Part shown: in pieces, positions 48,437 to 59,908 of the stretch
How positions within the stretch are numbered: the stretch's first letter is position 1
Layout of the letters: every line of letters begins with the position of its first letter
Assembly: GCA_023101885.1 (NCBI GenBank)
Contig: JALPQD010000359.1
Coordinates: forward strand, 434,001-498,000
Direction: 5' to 3'
Source of the DNA: Typhlomys cinereus
Taxonomy: Eukaryota > Chordata > Mammalia > Rodentia > Platacanthomyidae
DNA length: 64,000 bases
Made by a program: the position numbers and the translations under genes
The notes under the pieces: generated by a model
Database searches by the model: none
Seen by the model: the letters and a program-made list of their open reading frames with translations, nothing else
What the model was told of the DNA's origin: nothing

Positions 48437-49738
48437 CAAACAATCTCAAAATTCATATGGAGGCACAAAAGACCCAGGATAGCAAAGACAATCCTGAGTA
48501 ACAAAAACACTGCTGGAGGTATCACCATACCAAACCCTAATCTATACTATAAATCCATAGTTATAAAAACAGCCTGGTACTGGCTCCAAAATAGACACAC
48601 AGATCAATGGATAAGGGTTGAATACCCAGATATAAGCCCACAAAATTACAGCCATTTGGTCTTTGACAAAGGGGCTCAAAAAATCCAATGGAAAAAGAAC
48701 AGTATCTTCAACAAATGGTGCTGGCAAAACTGGATCTCCACACGTAGGAAGATTAAAACTGGACCCGTACTTGTCACCATGTACAAGACTTAATTCCAAA
48801 TGGATCAAGGACCTTGATATAAGGCCAGAGACTATAAAAACCATAGTTGAAAGGGTAGGGAACTCCCTTGAGATGATTGGATTAGGCCAACATTTCCTAA
48901 ACAGATATCCAATGGCACAGTCACTGCTACCAACTCTCAACAGTTGGGATCTTGTGAAATTAAAGAGCTTCTGTTCAGATAAAGAAATTGTAACACAAGC
49001 TCAAAGGCCACCCACAGAATGGGAGAAAATCTTCACTAACCATATATCTGATAGAGCTCTATTATCCAGAGTGCACAGAGAACTTAGAAAACTAAACACC
49101 AAGGAAACCAATGGCCCAATTAAAAAATGGGCCTTGGAACTTAAAAGAAACTTTACCAGGGATGAAATTAAAATGTCTAACAAACATCTTCAAAAATGCT
49201 CCACTTCCTTAGCCATCAGGGAAATGCAAATCAAAACTTCTCTGAGATATCATTTCACCCCAGTCAGGATGGCAAAAATCCACAATACAACCAACAACAA
49301 ATGTTGGAGAGGATGTGGAGAGAGGGAACTTTCCTACATTGCTGGTGGGAATGCAGGCTCATACAGCCACTCTGGCGAGCCGTCTGGAGATTCTTAAAGA
49401 AAATAAAGATTGAAATGCCATATGACCCTGCTATTCCACTTTTGGGAATAACCCCACAAACAGCAAAAACTCACCTCAATAGCACTAGCACGACCATGTT
49501 CATAGCAACACTGTTTACAATAGCAAAGTCATGGAATCAACCTAGGTGTCCAACAGTTGACGGGTGGATAAGGAAACTGTGGTACATCTATACAATGGAG
49601 TACTACTCAGCCATCAAAAATGATGAATTACTGGAATTTGCCGGGAAATGGATGTCATTAGAAACAATTATATTAAGTGAAGTATCCCAGACCCAGAAAA
49701 TTAAGCGCCATATGTACTCCCTAATAGGTGGCTCCTAG
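48437..49738 (+). pseudogene. L1 ORF2 C-terminal fragment with frameshifts
   Basis: It corresponds to about the last 435 residues of ORF2p, downstream of the reverse transcriptase, with the cysteine-rich segment near 49300-49350. The frame changes at about 48745-48760 and again at about 49325-49345. It ends at the same HMYSLIGGS terminus as the full-length copy. It has no catalytic domain and is not functional. Confidence 0.9.
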
Positions 49739-50761
49739 TACCAAACTGACCCAGCCCATCTAGAGACACTCAAGGATTAATCTCTGTAATACCTACAGTA
49801 ATTGCAAGGATTATGAACAGGAGGGATGGGGTAAGAGAGCTACACCAGAAACAAAGAGAGAGGGGACCATATTACAGCAGAGAAAATAGGCCTCCATCAA
49901 GGACTGCAAGTAAGTAATGTGACATCTGGTTAAGTTCACAGACTTTCGTTCCTGATCATTTACAACTGAGGGGGTATGATCTCATCAGAAGGGGAGGGCA
50001 TATAGTCTGGCAGATAAAAAGTAACCATTTTGCAAATGGGTGATTGACCCCTCCCTCACTGTGATTTCCTACTTTTATTACATCTACCTTTGAATCTACT
50101 CTTATAACAAGACTCTAGTTTAATAGCTTTTTATCTCTGGCCAGGGGGTGACATCCAATACCCATCAGGATGGAGTGAAGGGCATTGCAGGAGCAGCAAA
50201 ACCGCAAAAGAAAATCAACAAACCATAATACAGAACCTCAGAGACTCTATATCAACCACCTAGAACAAGGCCAGCCTAATCTCTCCCCATCCTGAAGCTC
50301 AGGGAAATTTGCAGAAGAGGGGGCGGTAAGGTTGTAAGAGCACAAGGATGGGAGGAGCAATGATATGCATGATACTCCACACAAGTTAGGGCTGAAGCAA
50401 TCATAATTGGACTTTGCATGCCCTGTGCAATGTCCAACATACTATTGACCTCACAAAGTCTAGCATCTGCTAAAGGTACCAAGATCCTTGGAGGCAAGGG
50501 ATTGATAGCCACAGTAGTGTTCCTATGCTTAAGGGGAACACAGGAAAGAGTTCTGGGAAATGCTGTGGGTCCTTGCATCTCATAGGAGAGGAGGGCCCAG
50601 AGGAGAGTCTGGCATGCACATTAAAGATTCTCTGGGGATTGGGGGGGGGGAGAGGGAGGGGTGAGGGGAGGGGACCAGGGGGTTCAGGGGAAGGAGGAGG
50701 GAGGGAGGGAACTGGTGTACCTATTAAGTTTGTATGAGCGGAAATAATAATAAAAAATGTT
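49739..50761 (+). other. 3' UTR of the truncated L1
   Basis: It has a G-rich stretch at about 50640-50710 and ends ACCTATTAAGTTTGTATGAGCGG plus an A-rich tail. Confidence 0.85.
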
Positions 50762-50777
50762 AAAAAAAAGGTCTTTA

Positions 50778-51200
50778 TGTAAGAAGAGGCTTAAAAGGAG
50801 AGAGAAGAATGGGAGTAGGGTACAGTAGTGAATAGCGTCACTCCAGGTTGCCAACAAGCTACCAACTAACAGCAATCTTTATCTTCTCCGTGATGGGGGA
50901 CACATTCAAACACAAGTGAAGAGGAAGGAAAGTGAGAGTGGGCAGTATCGGATGTCTTACTAATTATGGGCCTTTCTTGACTGTGACCTAATTTCTCTAT
51001 TAGACTGTGTTCCTTTGTTGCCACAGAATGAATTTTTACATATCTTTTACCTAGAAATAATTCTTTTTGACCAGTAGAACTTTCTTATTTGTCTTAGTGA
51101 AAAAAATACTTTCAATGAATATATCTGAGTTCCAGAAATGCCTTAATTGATTAATTTATAGGTGCTTACAAGTTTATCTACAATTATAGGTTATTGCTCT
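50778..51200. other. Intergenic DNA, no feature recognised
   Basis: Nothing identified. Confidence 0.4.
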
Positions 51201-51204
51201 TTTC

Positions 51205-51462
51205 TTTTCCTTTCTTTTTTCTTTTCCATGTGTGTGTTTACCAAAAGGCACTTGAGTGCATGTGCCTGTCGTGGTCCATCAGGAATCATCCTGTATTATT
51301 CTACCTCCTTGTTGCTTTGTTCTGTGGTTTCCCAGACTCTGCCTTCCAGGGCCAGAATTATAGAATACTACCATAGCCACAGACATTTTTAGGTGATATC
51401 TGGAGAGCTGAACTTTTGCTTTCAAGGCAAAATCTTTAATCCCTAGGATATCTCCCCAGCAC
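51205..51462 (-). mobile_element. Older tRNA-derived SINE, minus strand
   Basis: It shares AGGAATCATCCTG...TCTACCTCCTTGTTGCTTTG and CCCAGACTCTGCCTTCCAGGGC with the older SINE subfamily at 1.1 and 62.3 kb. It ends TCTCCCCAGCAC. Confidence 0.75.
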
Positions 51463-51654
51463 AATAAATGCTGTTTTCAAGATACTGAGTGAGATACATT
51501 AAAATATCTTAAATTACTTTCACTGTATTAGATACTCCCAAGTGGACAAAAGTTAACATGGGATGCAGAAAACTTAAGAAATGCTGCCATTTCTTAGCAA
51601 GTCCACGTGAAGGCTTACCTTTCACCGAATGCTCAGCATAAATATTTATAAAAC
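51463..51654. other. Intergenic DNA
   Basis: No feature seen. Confidence 0.4.
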
Positions 51655-51840
51655 TGAGCCAGTGAGATAGCTCAGTAGGTAAAATTTCTTGCGTGTAGTC
51701 ATAATAATGAGAATTTGATTAGTAGACCTCACAAGGTAGCAAGAGAAATGAACTCATGAAACACATATCCTCTGCATGTGTTTCATGTCATTCATGTGCC
51801 TGCACACACAACCACATAGGTTTAAAATAAAATAAAAATT
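51655..51840 (+). mobile_element. B2-like tRNA-derived SINE
   Basis: The head GAGCCAGTGAGATAGCTCAGTAGGTAAA and an A-rich AAATAAAATAAAAATT tail. It is diverged. Confidence 0.65.
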
Positions 51841-54401
51841 TAAAATGTTTATAAAAAGCACAAAATAAAATAGCTGTAATCTTTTAGTTGACATCTTCAG
51901 TTTAAAAAGTTGTTTTGCAAATAAAAAAAAAAAGTAAGGTACTGATCTAATTTTCAAGATGTAATGCTATGGTTTTCATCCAACTAGCAGATGAAAAAAA
52001 ATCACAATTTCAAAACCCCATTTAGAATTTGCAGTGATATTATTGTTCAAACTATATTGATAGTTTTTCCAATGTATTGTTTTGAAAATATGTTGCAAAG
52101 TCTTTAATCTCAGTTGGGAAATATTTAAAATTTGAAGATCCTGTTTCTTCTGTATGCAAATAGTTATTCACCTAAAGGTCTAGTTGGATCTCAACTTCTC
52201 TTGGGACAGGAAGTTTCAATGTTCCACAATGTGTTATGAATGAGCCAACCTCCATTGCAACACAGGGCCCTCTGTGATAATCTGTGTTTAGCCTGTTTTG
52301 TCTTTGTGATGGTTATGGGCCATGTTTCTTTCTTGCTAAATATCACAGAGGGAACCCTGAAAATAATCATAACATTTCAGTGGTCATCAGAGGGTCAAGG
52401 CACTAAGTGCCACTCATCTTGTGGCCTTACTTTGTACTCAAGAGACAGAGCTCAGATTTGCTAATCTAATTCTGACAACATGAAACAAAAAGGCTTATAG
52501 GCATTACATGCTTCAGTAGATGGAATTTAAACCTAATTGTTTGTTTTTAATACTTTTATACTATCAAGTCTCTGGAGAAACTTGCAATCTCTGTGAAGAC
52601 ATCTCCCTCTGGGTATTGCTAATGATAATGACTGACAACTTTAAAAAAATCTACAACTCCACTTTAATCACGTCATAAAAGATGTCTATTTTTCCTTTAT
52701 CCTACTCTTCCAGCAAACATTTGAGACATATATGAAGTTGCAGTGGCACAAGCTTGAAGATGCCCTAAGGAGGTAAGAAAATGTGATGGAGGAAGCAAAA
52801 CAGAAAAAGTTAACTATTCTGACACCATGAAGTGATGTACCAAGCAGCATGATCCATAAGCCTTTTATAAATTCCATATCATTTTGTACCTATTTAACAT
52901 GTACACTTGATATATTCTGACACATTTGTCAAACTATAACAACTGAGAAAGTGAAGAAAAATCAAAGACATATTTCTTCAAATGTATACTCAGTGAAAGA
53001 CTTACCTAGAGTAATTATAGAACAGATGCAATGCAGTAGCAAGAAAACAACACAATATGAAATAGAGGGAAAAATCTTAGTCATTTTATTGAAGAAGTTG
53101 TGCAAAAAGCAGAAAAATGTGTGAAAAGACACTGTCCTTAGCAAAGAAGGAAATGCTTTTGCGGAGCGAAGTGTGTAGATTTTTGACTAATCCAATTGGG
53201 TAGCTGATGCTGCTATTTCCAAATGTATCATAGAATCACAGGAAAACAAGTGTGGAGATCATCGGCAACTTTATATTAAGGAAGCACCTATACAGAATCA
53301 TGTGGCTTGCAATTAGCTAGGATGCGCTCTGGGCCATATCTGCTGTGTTTGTGGACAGATGTGTAGTGAGCTGAGGCTTAACTAGGGGATAGCCAGGTCC
53401 GGGACGGCAAAATCAAGACTCTCTTACTGGTTTCTAGAAGGTCTAGAAAGCTATTTTTTTTCATGGGTCCTATGTCCGCAAAGACAATATAGGTGAAGGG
53501 GGGTTCAAAGTCCTTTTCTAACTCCTCTATTAGAACCTTAGGGGTATTTCAGCATTTCTGGGGTATGATGAGTCTAGACAAGCTACATATAGACAAAGCT
53601 TTCCTGATTTTTCCCTGTACCACCAGTACCTGCTTCCCCCAACACTAATGTATGCATAGATTGCATTTATGTAGCTGTAGCCTAGGGAAACCAGAGGGCC
53701 CTTTAAGATCTTACCCAAATGGTCGGGGTTTTCCACTTGGATTCTACAGCTTGTTGAAGGAGCCACAGAACACTCTCTCCTTTATTTCTCTACCTCATTA
53801 GTGAATGCTGACCACACTCTTCCTTAGGTTCCTTTGTCATCGGGTCTGGTTCTCACGTTCTAAGAAAAGAACAGCGAGGTTGTTAAATCACTCAGTTTGT
53901 GTGTGATTTGGGCGCGGAGTGGGGGTGGGGTCCCAAATCCCTCTTCTTCCTTCCACAGTGAGAGCAGATTCTCTGCAGCCCCGGGGCCAGGGAAGGCATT
54001 TCCAGCCCTCTTCAGTCTCTCTTTTCCAATCTGGCATATTCTCGCCTATACTGTGTTCTCCATGTAAATATGACAGCAAATAAAATGCCCTATTCAGACC
54101 CTTTTGTCTGAAAAGTCTGGCATTTCTTGGGTCTTTAAGGGGGCCCTTTTGAAGCCAGCTTTGCCATGAACGGAAATCAATCTCAATGTCTCATTATGCC
54201 TCTCTTTTTTTTAACTCCCAGTGTGAGAACTCAGCTGCCAAGTCTCCCCCTTCCTTCATCCTGAAAGACCCTCTCTCATGCTCCTCCAACTCCCTTCCCC
54301 CTCTGCCCCCTCCTAATCTCGACAGAGATTTCTGTGGCATCAGGAGAGCAATGTGTGGAGTGGGAGGAACTTGACCTACTCTGCTAACCCAGTGGCCTGA
54401 G
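51841..54401. other. FABP7 upstream region, no gene recognised
   Basis: No transposon was recognised across 2.5 kb, which is unusual for this window. The segment 53800-54400 is less AT-rich. Enhancers may lie here, but none can be shown from sequence alone. Confidence 0.4.
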
Positions 54402-54524
54402 CCAATCACAAAGACGATTGAAGCCTTCCTTCCCAATCCCTCCCCCTGGTGCCAGCCTACTGGAAAAGGGGACTAGTTAGCAATTCAAACAATTGGCTTT
54501 TTGCCTGCAGGTTTTCCAAATAAG
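54402..54524 (+). promoter_or_regulatory. FABP7: FABP7 proximal promoter with CCAAT and TATA-like elements
   Basis: A CCAAT box lies at 54402-54406. An AAATAAG TATA-like (also CArG-like) element lies at 54518-54524, about 105 bases before the ATG. Between them are TTCCCA at 54430-54435 (the reverse complement of the TGGGAA core bound by RBPJ; the mouse gene is known to be a Notch/RBPJ target) and AAACAAT at 54487-54493, a SOX-like motif. These are motif matches only. Confidence 0.45.
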
Positions 54525-54549
54525 AAGGCTGGGTCTGTGTCTGCGGTGC

Positions 54550-54700
54550 AAAGGAGTCCTGAGTTGCAGGGGCTAAAACCATAGATCCTCTGCACCCTTG
54601 TTTTCGAGGCGAAACAGGAGGGCAAGGATGGTGGAGGCTTTCTGTGCTACCTGGAAGCTGACAGATAGCCAGAACTTTGATGAATACATGAAGGCTTTGG
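54550..54700 (+). other. FABP7: FABP7 exon 1 (5' UTR start approximate)
   Basis: It contains a short 5' UTR and codons 1-24 plus one base. The donor is G/gtatgt at 54701. The start is estimated as about 30 bases after the AT-rich TATA-like element at 54518 and is not seen directly. Confidence 0.6.
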
Positions 54701-57700
54701 GTATGTAAACCGAAGGCTGGCTCCCTTTTTAACCTGCCATTTCTGACTCCTGTAAATTCCTTTCTTTGTCCATCAGGCTAACAAGAGACAGATTAGGATT
54801 TATCCTAATCATGGGAAGCTGTGTGTGTCCCACCGAATGGGTTTTTAATGTGGCATTCATTAGTCATTATGAGACCCTTTTTCCTAGGGTCTCATAACAG
54901 GACCACTCGCTAGTCTGTGGAAACTTTGAACCTTCTGTGATCTTGGGGTTTCCTTGAACATTTCCCTGTATGCTTGCCCAACAAACTAAACCTTAACCAC
55001 CAATCAGGCTCGCAAACAATTTATAACTTAGAACCTGGTTTCCGGAATTGAATGCAGATGTCAGCTTTGGAAGCTGCTGCTGAAAAGTGCCGACTTCTTA
55101 TGCTATTTCAGGTGTGGGCTTTGCTACGAGACAGGTTGGAAATGTGACCAAACCAACAGTCATTATCACCCAGGAAGGAGGCAAAATGGTGATCAAGACT
55201 CAGTGCACATTCAAGAACACAGAGATTAGTTTCCAGCTGGGGGAAGAGTTCGAAGAGACCACCATAGATGACAGAAGCTGTAAGGTAAGAAGGCTCCTTT
55301 CCAGGTAGCCATGAGAGGCAGAGAATGAAAGTTCCAATCCCTGTGATTGTAGGAGCTGGAAAATGGAGGGTTTCCTAGAGAAGGAAACGGATGTATATAA
55401 ACTGTGTTCTGGCAGCTGGAAGCCGGCTATAACTGAATCTCCAGTCTAGTGTCTCTTGCCATACATTTTTTCAAATTTCATAATGAAGAAGCTTTAACAG
55501 TGTTCACTTGAAAGAATAATCACACCCATCTCTCCTCTTTTGGTGTCTCAGAACTCACAAGTTCATCTCATCCTAAACAGAAAGTATCTGTTCAGAATTA
55601 TTTCTTATATATGAAGTATTTGCAATTATGTGTACCCATTTTGTGCAAATTCTTACAGTTTGCTTAAGAGAGGGAACTTTAAGGTAACAGAGGATACTTC
55701 AAACTGGGATAATTCTTTGATGATGTTGTATTTCAATCATACAACTTTCAAAAGTCCTGTCATTTGACTTTCAAGTGGGAAGTCTAAATTCTAGCTCTTA
55801 CTGTGTCCTGCATTTTGTTGTTGGTCTCAGTCTGTTGTTAGGCTGGATGGAAACAAACTCATTCATGTACAGAAATGGGATGGCAAAGAAACAAAACTTG
55901 TCAGAGAAATTAAGGATGGCAAAATGATTGTGGTAAGTATCAGTTGACAATTCCCTATTTCTTCTCCAGGCCTCTCTTCTACCCTGCTTGTCTCCTTCCC
56001 TCCCTCCCTTCCTTCTTTCTCTGCTTCCTGTGCTCCTTTCCTTTCCTTCCTTTTTCAGTAGCATGTCACTATCAAGGACCTTTACAAAGAGTAAAGCAGG
56101 AGAAACAAAAAGGTAATTATTTCCTCAGCTCAGTGTTTGTGATTGCAGAAAAAGTCTCCTCAGTGTAGATGTCTTAAAAATATACATTGATTTACCCCCA
56201 AACTATAGATCAAAATAGGACTTTTTATAGGATTACTGGAAATATAAAACTTTTAACTGAAATAGTTATAAACCAAATGATCATTTTCAAACATATAAAG
56301 ATGATTAATTTGATGAAAATATCAAATTATGAAAATCTCAGAAGTTACTTATTAGCTCCTATAAGGAGAAAAACATCTCTTATTTAGTTTGCAAAGGTTA
56401 TGTAAGTTCTCAACCACAGAACTGACAGTATATCAAAAGAGTATGACAAAACTATTTTGTAGTCAAATACTCTCCTCTGAGCCACACCCCCAACATAATT
56501 ATTTTGAAAATCCCTCCTAATTTTTTTAATGGATAAGCTTACTTTTAAACATGTTCAGTGTTAGGTAGGCATGTAAATATTATAAAATAGAAAAAACTTT
56601 TTTCTCTAGTAATGGGGTAGCATCACTTATTAGCTAGTCCCTTGAGCTAGACCTTTTCAGACCATTTGAAAAATATAAATGAACTGACATGTCTGATGAC
56701 AGTGATGCAGCCAGGCTGGCTTATGCACGTTAGTTGGGGTTCCGTTACACATCTGTGCCAAGGCAGTAGCAAGAAGGGTTTTGTGTTTGCTCTTCAAGAA
56801 AGTGAACATCTTCTTCTTGACCATGATTGAGAAGCAGAAGGTCTGTTTCCCTTTCATGTAGATTTACTCAAATTCTGGCAGCAATACACAAAATAAAAGG
56901 TTCATTTATAAAATGCACAATTGGTGTTCTTGGTACTCTTATTATTGCCATATGCTCCTGACTACAGAAAACAAGAGGGAGGTCAACTTTGGAGATCGTG
57001 GCTTGTGATCAGAGAGACAGAGTCCTAGACCGGAGATTAAAGCAATGGGTCACAAAGGAATATACTGTTCTTTTTTTTTTTAATTTTTATTATTTATTTG
57101 ATTGTGCATGTGTGTGTATGTGTGTGTGTGTGTGTAGAACCATGGGCGAATTCGGGAACCACCATGGACCGCCTCCACCTCCTCCTTGTTTACTCTGCCC
57201 CTGGATTCACAGGCTCTGCCCTACCAGTTCCAGAAACGCAGGCCACCCCAGCTTCCACCCGGCGTCTATATGTGGGGTCTAGGATCTGAACTCAGGACCT
57301 TCTTCCTGCAAGGCAGAGGCTTAACCCCTGAGCCACCTCTCCAGCCCCGGAATATACTGTTCTTGAGGATCACATCAGTGCTTGAAAACCATGGGCACAT
57401 CTCCTTCTACATGTTTTAAACTAATTTTGTGGAAATTCCTCAAGCTGAACATTATTACAGTAATGGAGTCATCATTTATGGTCATTTAACCATCCAGGTT
57501 CCCATGATGTAAATATTATAGTCAAAGCAGTAAGAACACTATCCAGTCACTTTCCTACTGATTTGGGGACAGGTCATCTCAAAGACCATTAGCTCAAATG
57601 ATTGTAATTACTAAAGAAGTGACTTGAGACTATGTATTGGAAAGTGTTATAAAACCCCATCACGAACTGCACACTTTCAAGCAGAGAACTGATTGATAGT

Positions 57701-58413
57701 CTAGGCAGTACCCTTGTTCCTCGCTTCTAATTTATTCCAGTTTCTTGATAATTCTAAAGGAATTCTTTTAACCTGAATTCAGATCTCAAGCTCAATTTTT
57801 ATTTCATTTTCATTTTAGAACCCGATGTATACATATGTTTCACTGATTTGAGTGTTTTCTTTTATGTGTATACATGTATGTATGTGTGTGCGTGCATGCA
57901 TGTGTGGTACATTTGTGCATGTGGGTGACTGAGTATATATGTGTGTACGTAGGCCTGAGGAGATGGAAGGTGGAAATCTTCTAGTGCTCTTCTGCCTTGT
58001 TCTTTTCTCAGTCACACCCAGAGCTCACTGATAGGCTAGTCTGGCCAGTCAGTTTGCTCTGGAGATTCTCTATCTCCACCTTCCCAAGCTGGAATTACAA
58101 GTGGGCTCCTTGCCCACCCAGCATTTCCACGGATCCTAGAGATGACAACTCCAGTCATTTTGCTTACACAGCAAGTGCTTTTACTGCTGAGTCCTCTCTC
58201 CAAACCACACGTTTCTTCCTGTTTGCTTAGGAAATGAAGACCAAAGGCAATATTTAGTGTTCATAAATATCTTTATTCCTTAGATGACATGGATGGTAGT
58301 CTCTAAACAGTCAACCATGAGGGTTCATTTGTTAAAAAAATCCCATTTCCCTTCTCTTTCAGACTGTTAACTTTGGTGATGTTGTTGCTGTTCGCCACTA
58401 TGAAAAAGCTTAG
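54628..58413 (+). CDS. FABP7: Brain-type fatty acid binding protein, spliced CDS join(54628..54700, 55112..55284, 55831..55932, 58363..58413)
   Basis: The product is a cytosolic lipocalin-fold carrier of long-chain polyunsaturated fatty acids, a known marker of radial glia and astrocytes. Four exons of 73, 173, 102 and 51 coding bases reproduce the standard FABP gene structure and encode 132 residues, the normal length. The FABP signature spans about residues 7-23 ([18 protein letters not shown] region). The carboxylate-binding residues R107, R127 and Y129 (R106/R126/Y128 without Met) are present, and the C-terminus is HYEKA. All splice sites are GT-AG and all phases agree: exon 1 ends after base 1 of a Gly codon and the others end on codon boundaries. 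The start ATG is in context AAGGATGG. There is no frameshift or premature stop. The protein is closest in feel to mouse and human FABP7, not FABP3 or FABP5. Confidence 0.98.
55112..55284 (+). other. FABP7: FABP7 exon 2
   Basis: This 173-base exon is flanked by TATTTCAG and GTAAGA. It encodes residues 25-82, with the helix-turn-helix end and beta strands B-E of the barrel. Confidence 0.95.
55831..55932 (+). other. FABP7: FABP7 exon 3
   Basis: This 102-base exon is flanked by GGTCTCAG and GTAAGT. It encodes residues 83-116, including the ligand-contacting R107. Confidence 0.95.
57073..57348 (-). mobile_element. Young tRNA-derived SINE in FABP7 intron 3, minus strand
   Basis: A poly-T end, a (TG)n run at about 57110-57135, then TAGAACCATGGGCGAATTCGGG to CTCTCCAGCCCC. 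A perfect 16-bp duplication, GGAATATACTGTTCTT, lies at 57057-57072 and 57349-57364. Confidence 0.95.
57840..58205 (-). mobile_element. Diverged B4-type SINE in FABP7 intron 3, minus strand
   Basis: TG/CATG-rich tail image at 57850-57930, then GGCCTGAGGAGATGGAAGGTGG and the CACCCAGAGCTCACTGATAGGCTAG...GGAATTACAAG B1-like portion, ending CTGAGTCCTCTCTCC. Confidence 0.65.
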
Positions 58414-58770
58414 AAGAGACCATGATTTTCTGACTGAGGTGCTACTGGCATCTCAGAGCTAACCTGCCCTGTGCAGTTCTGTTTATCATGCATTAGAAGA
58501 AGGCTGTTCTAGATGTGGAGGCGGAAAACAGTGATCTAAAAACTCTTTACTCCAAGCAACTTGCTGAATTTTGATATGCAAATATATCATGTTTTGTGAT
58601 TTTAATTAAAGTTTTTATGATTTTTTTTACATAAACATGAATGCAATTTTTGATTTCTTTTGGACTACAAGTCAAATTGGAATAAAAATTCACACATGCA
58701 AAAATCTTGTCATGTCATTAATATGACTTTGATTGTGTATTAGAAAATTTTAAATAAAATAGGCTTTCTT
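58363..58770 (+). other. FABP7: FABP7 exon 4 and 3' UTR
   Basis: The acceptor is TCTCTTTCAG. The exon encodes residues 117-132, including R127 and Y129, then TAG at 58411-58413. Candidate polyadenylation signals are ATTAAA at 58605, AATAAA at 58681 and AATAAA at 58753. The short 3' UTR using 58605 fits a compact FABP transcript, so the far end is uncertain. Confidence 0.7.
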
Positions 58771-58985
58771 TAATTGTGTTTTTTCCCTATTTGTTTTACA
58801 TAGGCATGTATGGGAGTGCATATGCCATGGTATGTAGTATGGAGGTCAGAGGTCAATTTGTGGAAGTTAGTTCTCTGCTTCTACTAATGTGGATTTCTGG
58901 GATTGATCTCAGACTTTCAGGCTTGAGAGATAAGCACTTTTACTGGTTGAGTAATTTTCCCAGCTTCCAAACAGCCTTTCTTATG
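58771..58985 (-). mobile_element. Diverged B3-like SINE, minus strand
   Basis: It holds GGAGGTCAGAGGTCAATTTGTGGAAGTTAG and GGGATTGATCTCAGACTTTCAGGCTTG, typical reverse images of B3/B2-type elements. Confidence 0.55.
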
Positions 58986-59290
58986 ACATAAAGTTAGAAT
59001 GGAAAAGTTTGAACCTTGTATAAATATATAAAAAAAAGTTTGAACCTTGTATAAATTTAAAAAAAGGTATGTGACTACCTTAGCATACATAGAGACAGCA
59101 CATATGTGTTTGAGACTTTTGGGAAGAATTTGTATGTAAATTCATCTAGTTAGGACGTAACAAAGTCTTAACACCGTGTTTAACAACAATAATAACTTTT
59201 CACTGCTAGAAGGAACAAATGACCTACCTATTCGATAATGTGTTGTTAAAAGGCAAATATAATCCTTAATGGCACGTAATTAAAGTAGTA
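58986..59290. other. Intergenic DNA with a short local duplication
   Basis: AGTTTGAACCTTGTATAAAT occurs twice at about 59007-59060. Nothing else was seen. Confidence 0.5.
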
Positions 59291-59294
59291 TTAA

Positions 59295-59908
59295 ATCAGC
59301 TATGCTGGGATGGGTCTCTAAAGGTCTTTGAAGTTCCTGAAGGCCATCTCCCACTGCTAGAATCTCCTCGAAGGAACATCTCTGCTGAAGACTCCAATCC
59401 TCCCAGAGATGAGATGGCCAACTTCCCTATGAAAGGATTATGGAGATTAATCCTCCATATCCAATAAACAATTTCCTCTCTAGCCCCACATGGGTCCAGG
59501 AGGAAATGGATTGGGCCCCAATGGGAGCTAATCAATGAGGTAAAGCCAGTTTCCAGGGCTTGCCTAAGGATACAAATATCCCTGACTCTGGCAGCCATGT
59601 TCAGTGCCCTAGCTCCTCATCGGGGTGCCATTCTTTTCCAGCTGCCTGCTTCTCATGGATTCCATGCCTGGGGTCCAGGAGTTCCCTGGGGCACCAACCC
59701 CCCCCCCCCCCCCCGGAGTGCTATAAGTCTGTTTCTAGCTCCTTGAGTTCTCCAGAGCATCCTAGCCCCTCATGGCACTCCTCGTCCTTTATCTCCTCCA
59801 ATAAACTCTACCTTAATCCTCTACACTTGTTCTGGTTTCAGTCTTTGACTCCAGAACACAATAACCCTGCAACATTGGGACAATCATTCCCACAACATTT
59901 GGTGCTGG
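59295..59908 (+). mobile_element. ERVK-like LTR, plus strand
   Basis: It runs from about GCTATGCTGGGATGGGTCTC to ATTCCCACAACA, with AATAAA near 59801 and a 17-base C run at 59698-59714. It shares many blocks with the minus-strand LTR at 62.4-63.2 kb (GGAACATCTCTGCTGAAGAC, GATGGCCAACTTCCCTATG and others). The right edge is set by the primer-binding-like sequence that follows; the left edge is approximate. Confidence 0.75.

Larger units (their letters stand above)
48436..50761 (+). mobile_element. 5'-truncated L1, plus strand
   Basis: It contains the last third of ORF2, the 3' UTR with a G-rich tract and an A-tail. A 16-bp duplication, AAAAAAAAGGTCTTTA, lies at 48420-48435 and 50762-50777. Its left edge abuts the older minus-strand L1 end. 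Confidence 0.92.
54701..58362 (+). other. FABP7: FABP7 introns 1-3
   Basis: Introns 1 (54701-55111) and 2 (55285-55830) are short and carry no recognised repeat. Intron 3 (55933-58362) is longer. It holds a young tRNA-derived SINE at 57073-57348 and an older B4-type SINE at about 57840-58205, both antisense to the gene. A CT-rich run near 55970-56060 follows the exon 3 donor. Confidence 0.85.

Noticed and set aside
56657..56857. 66-residue minus-strand frame in FABP7 intron 3 with a protein-like Cys/His composition
   Set aside because: I considered a processed pseudogene fragment but could not match it to any family. A translated database search of this interval would be decisive.
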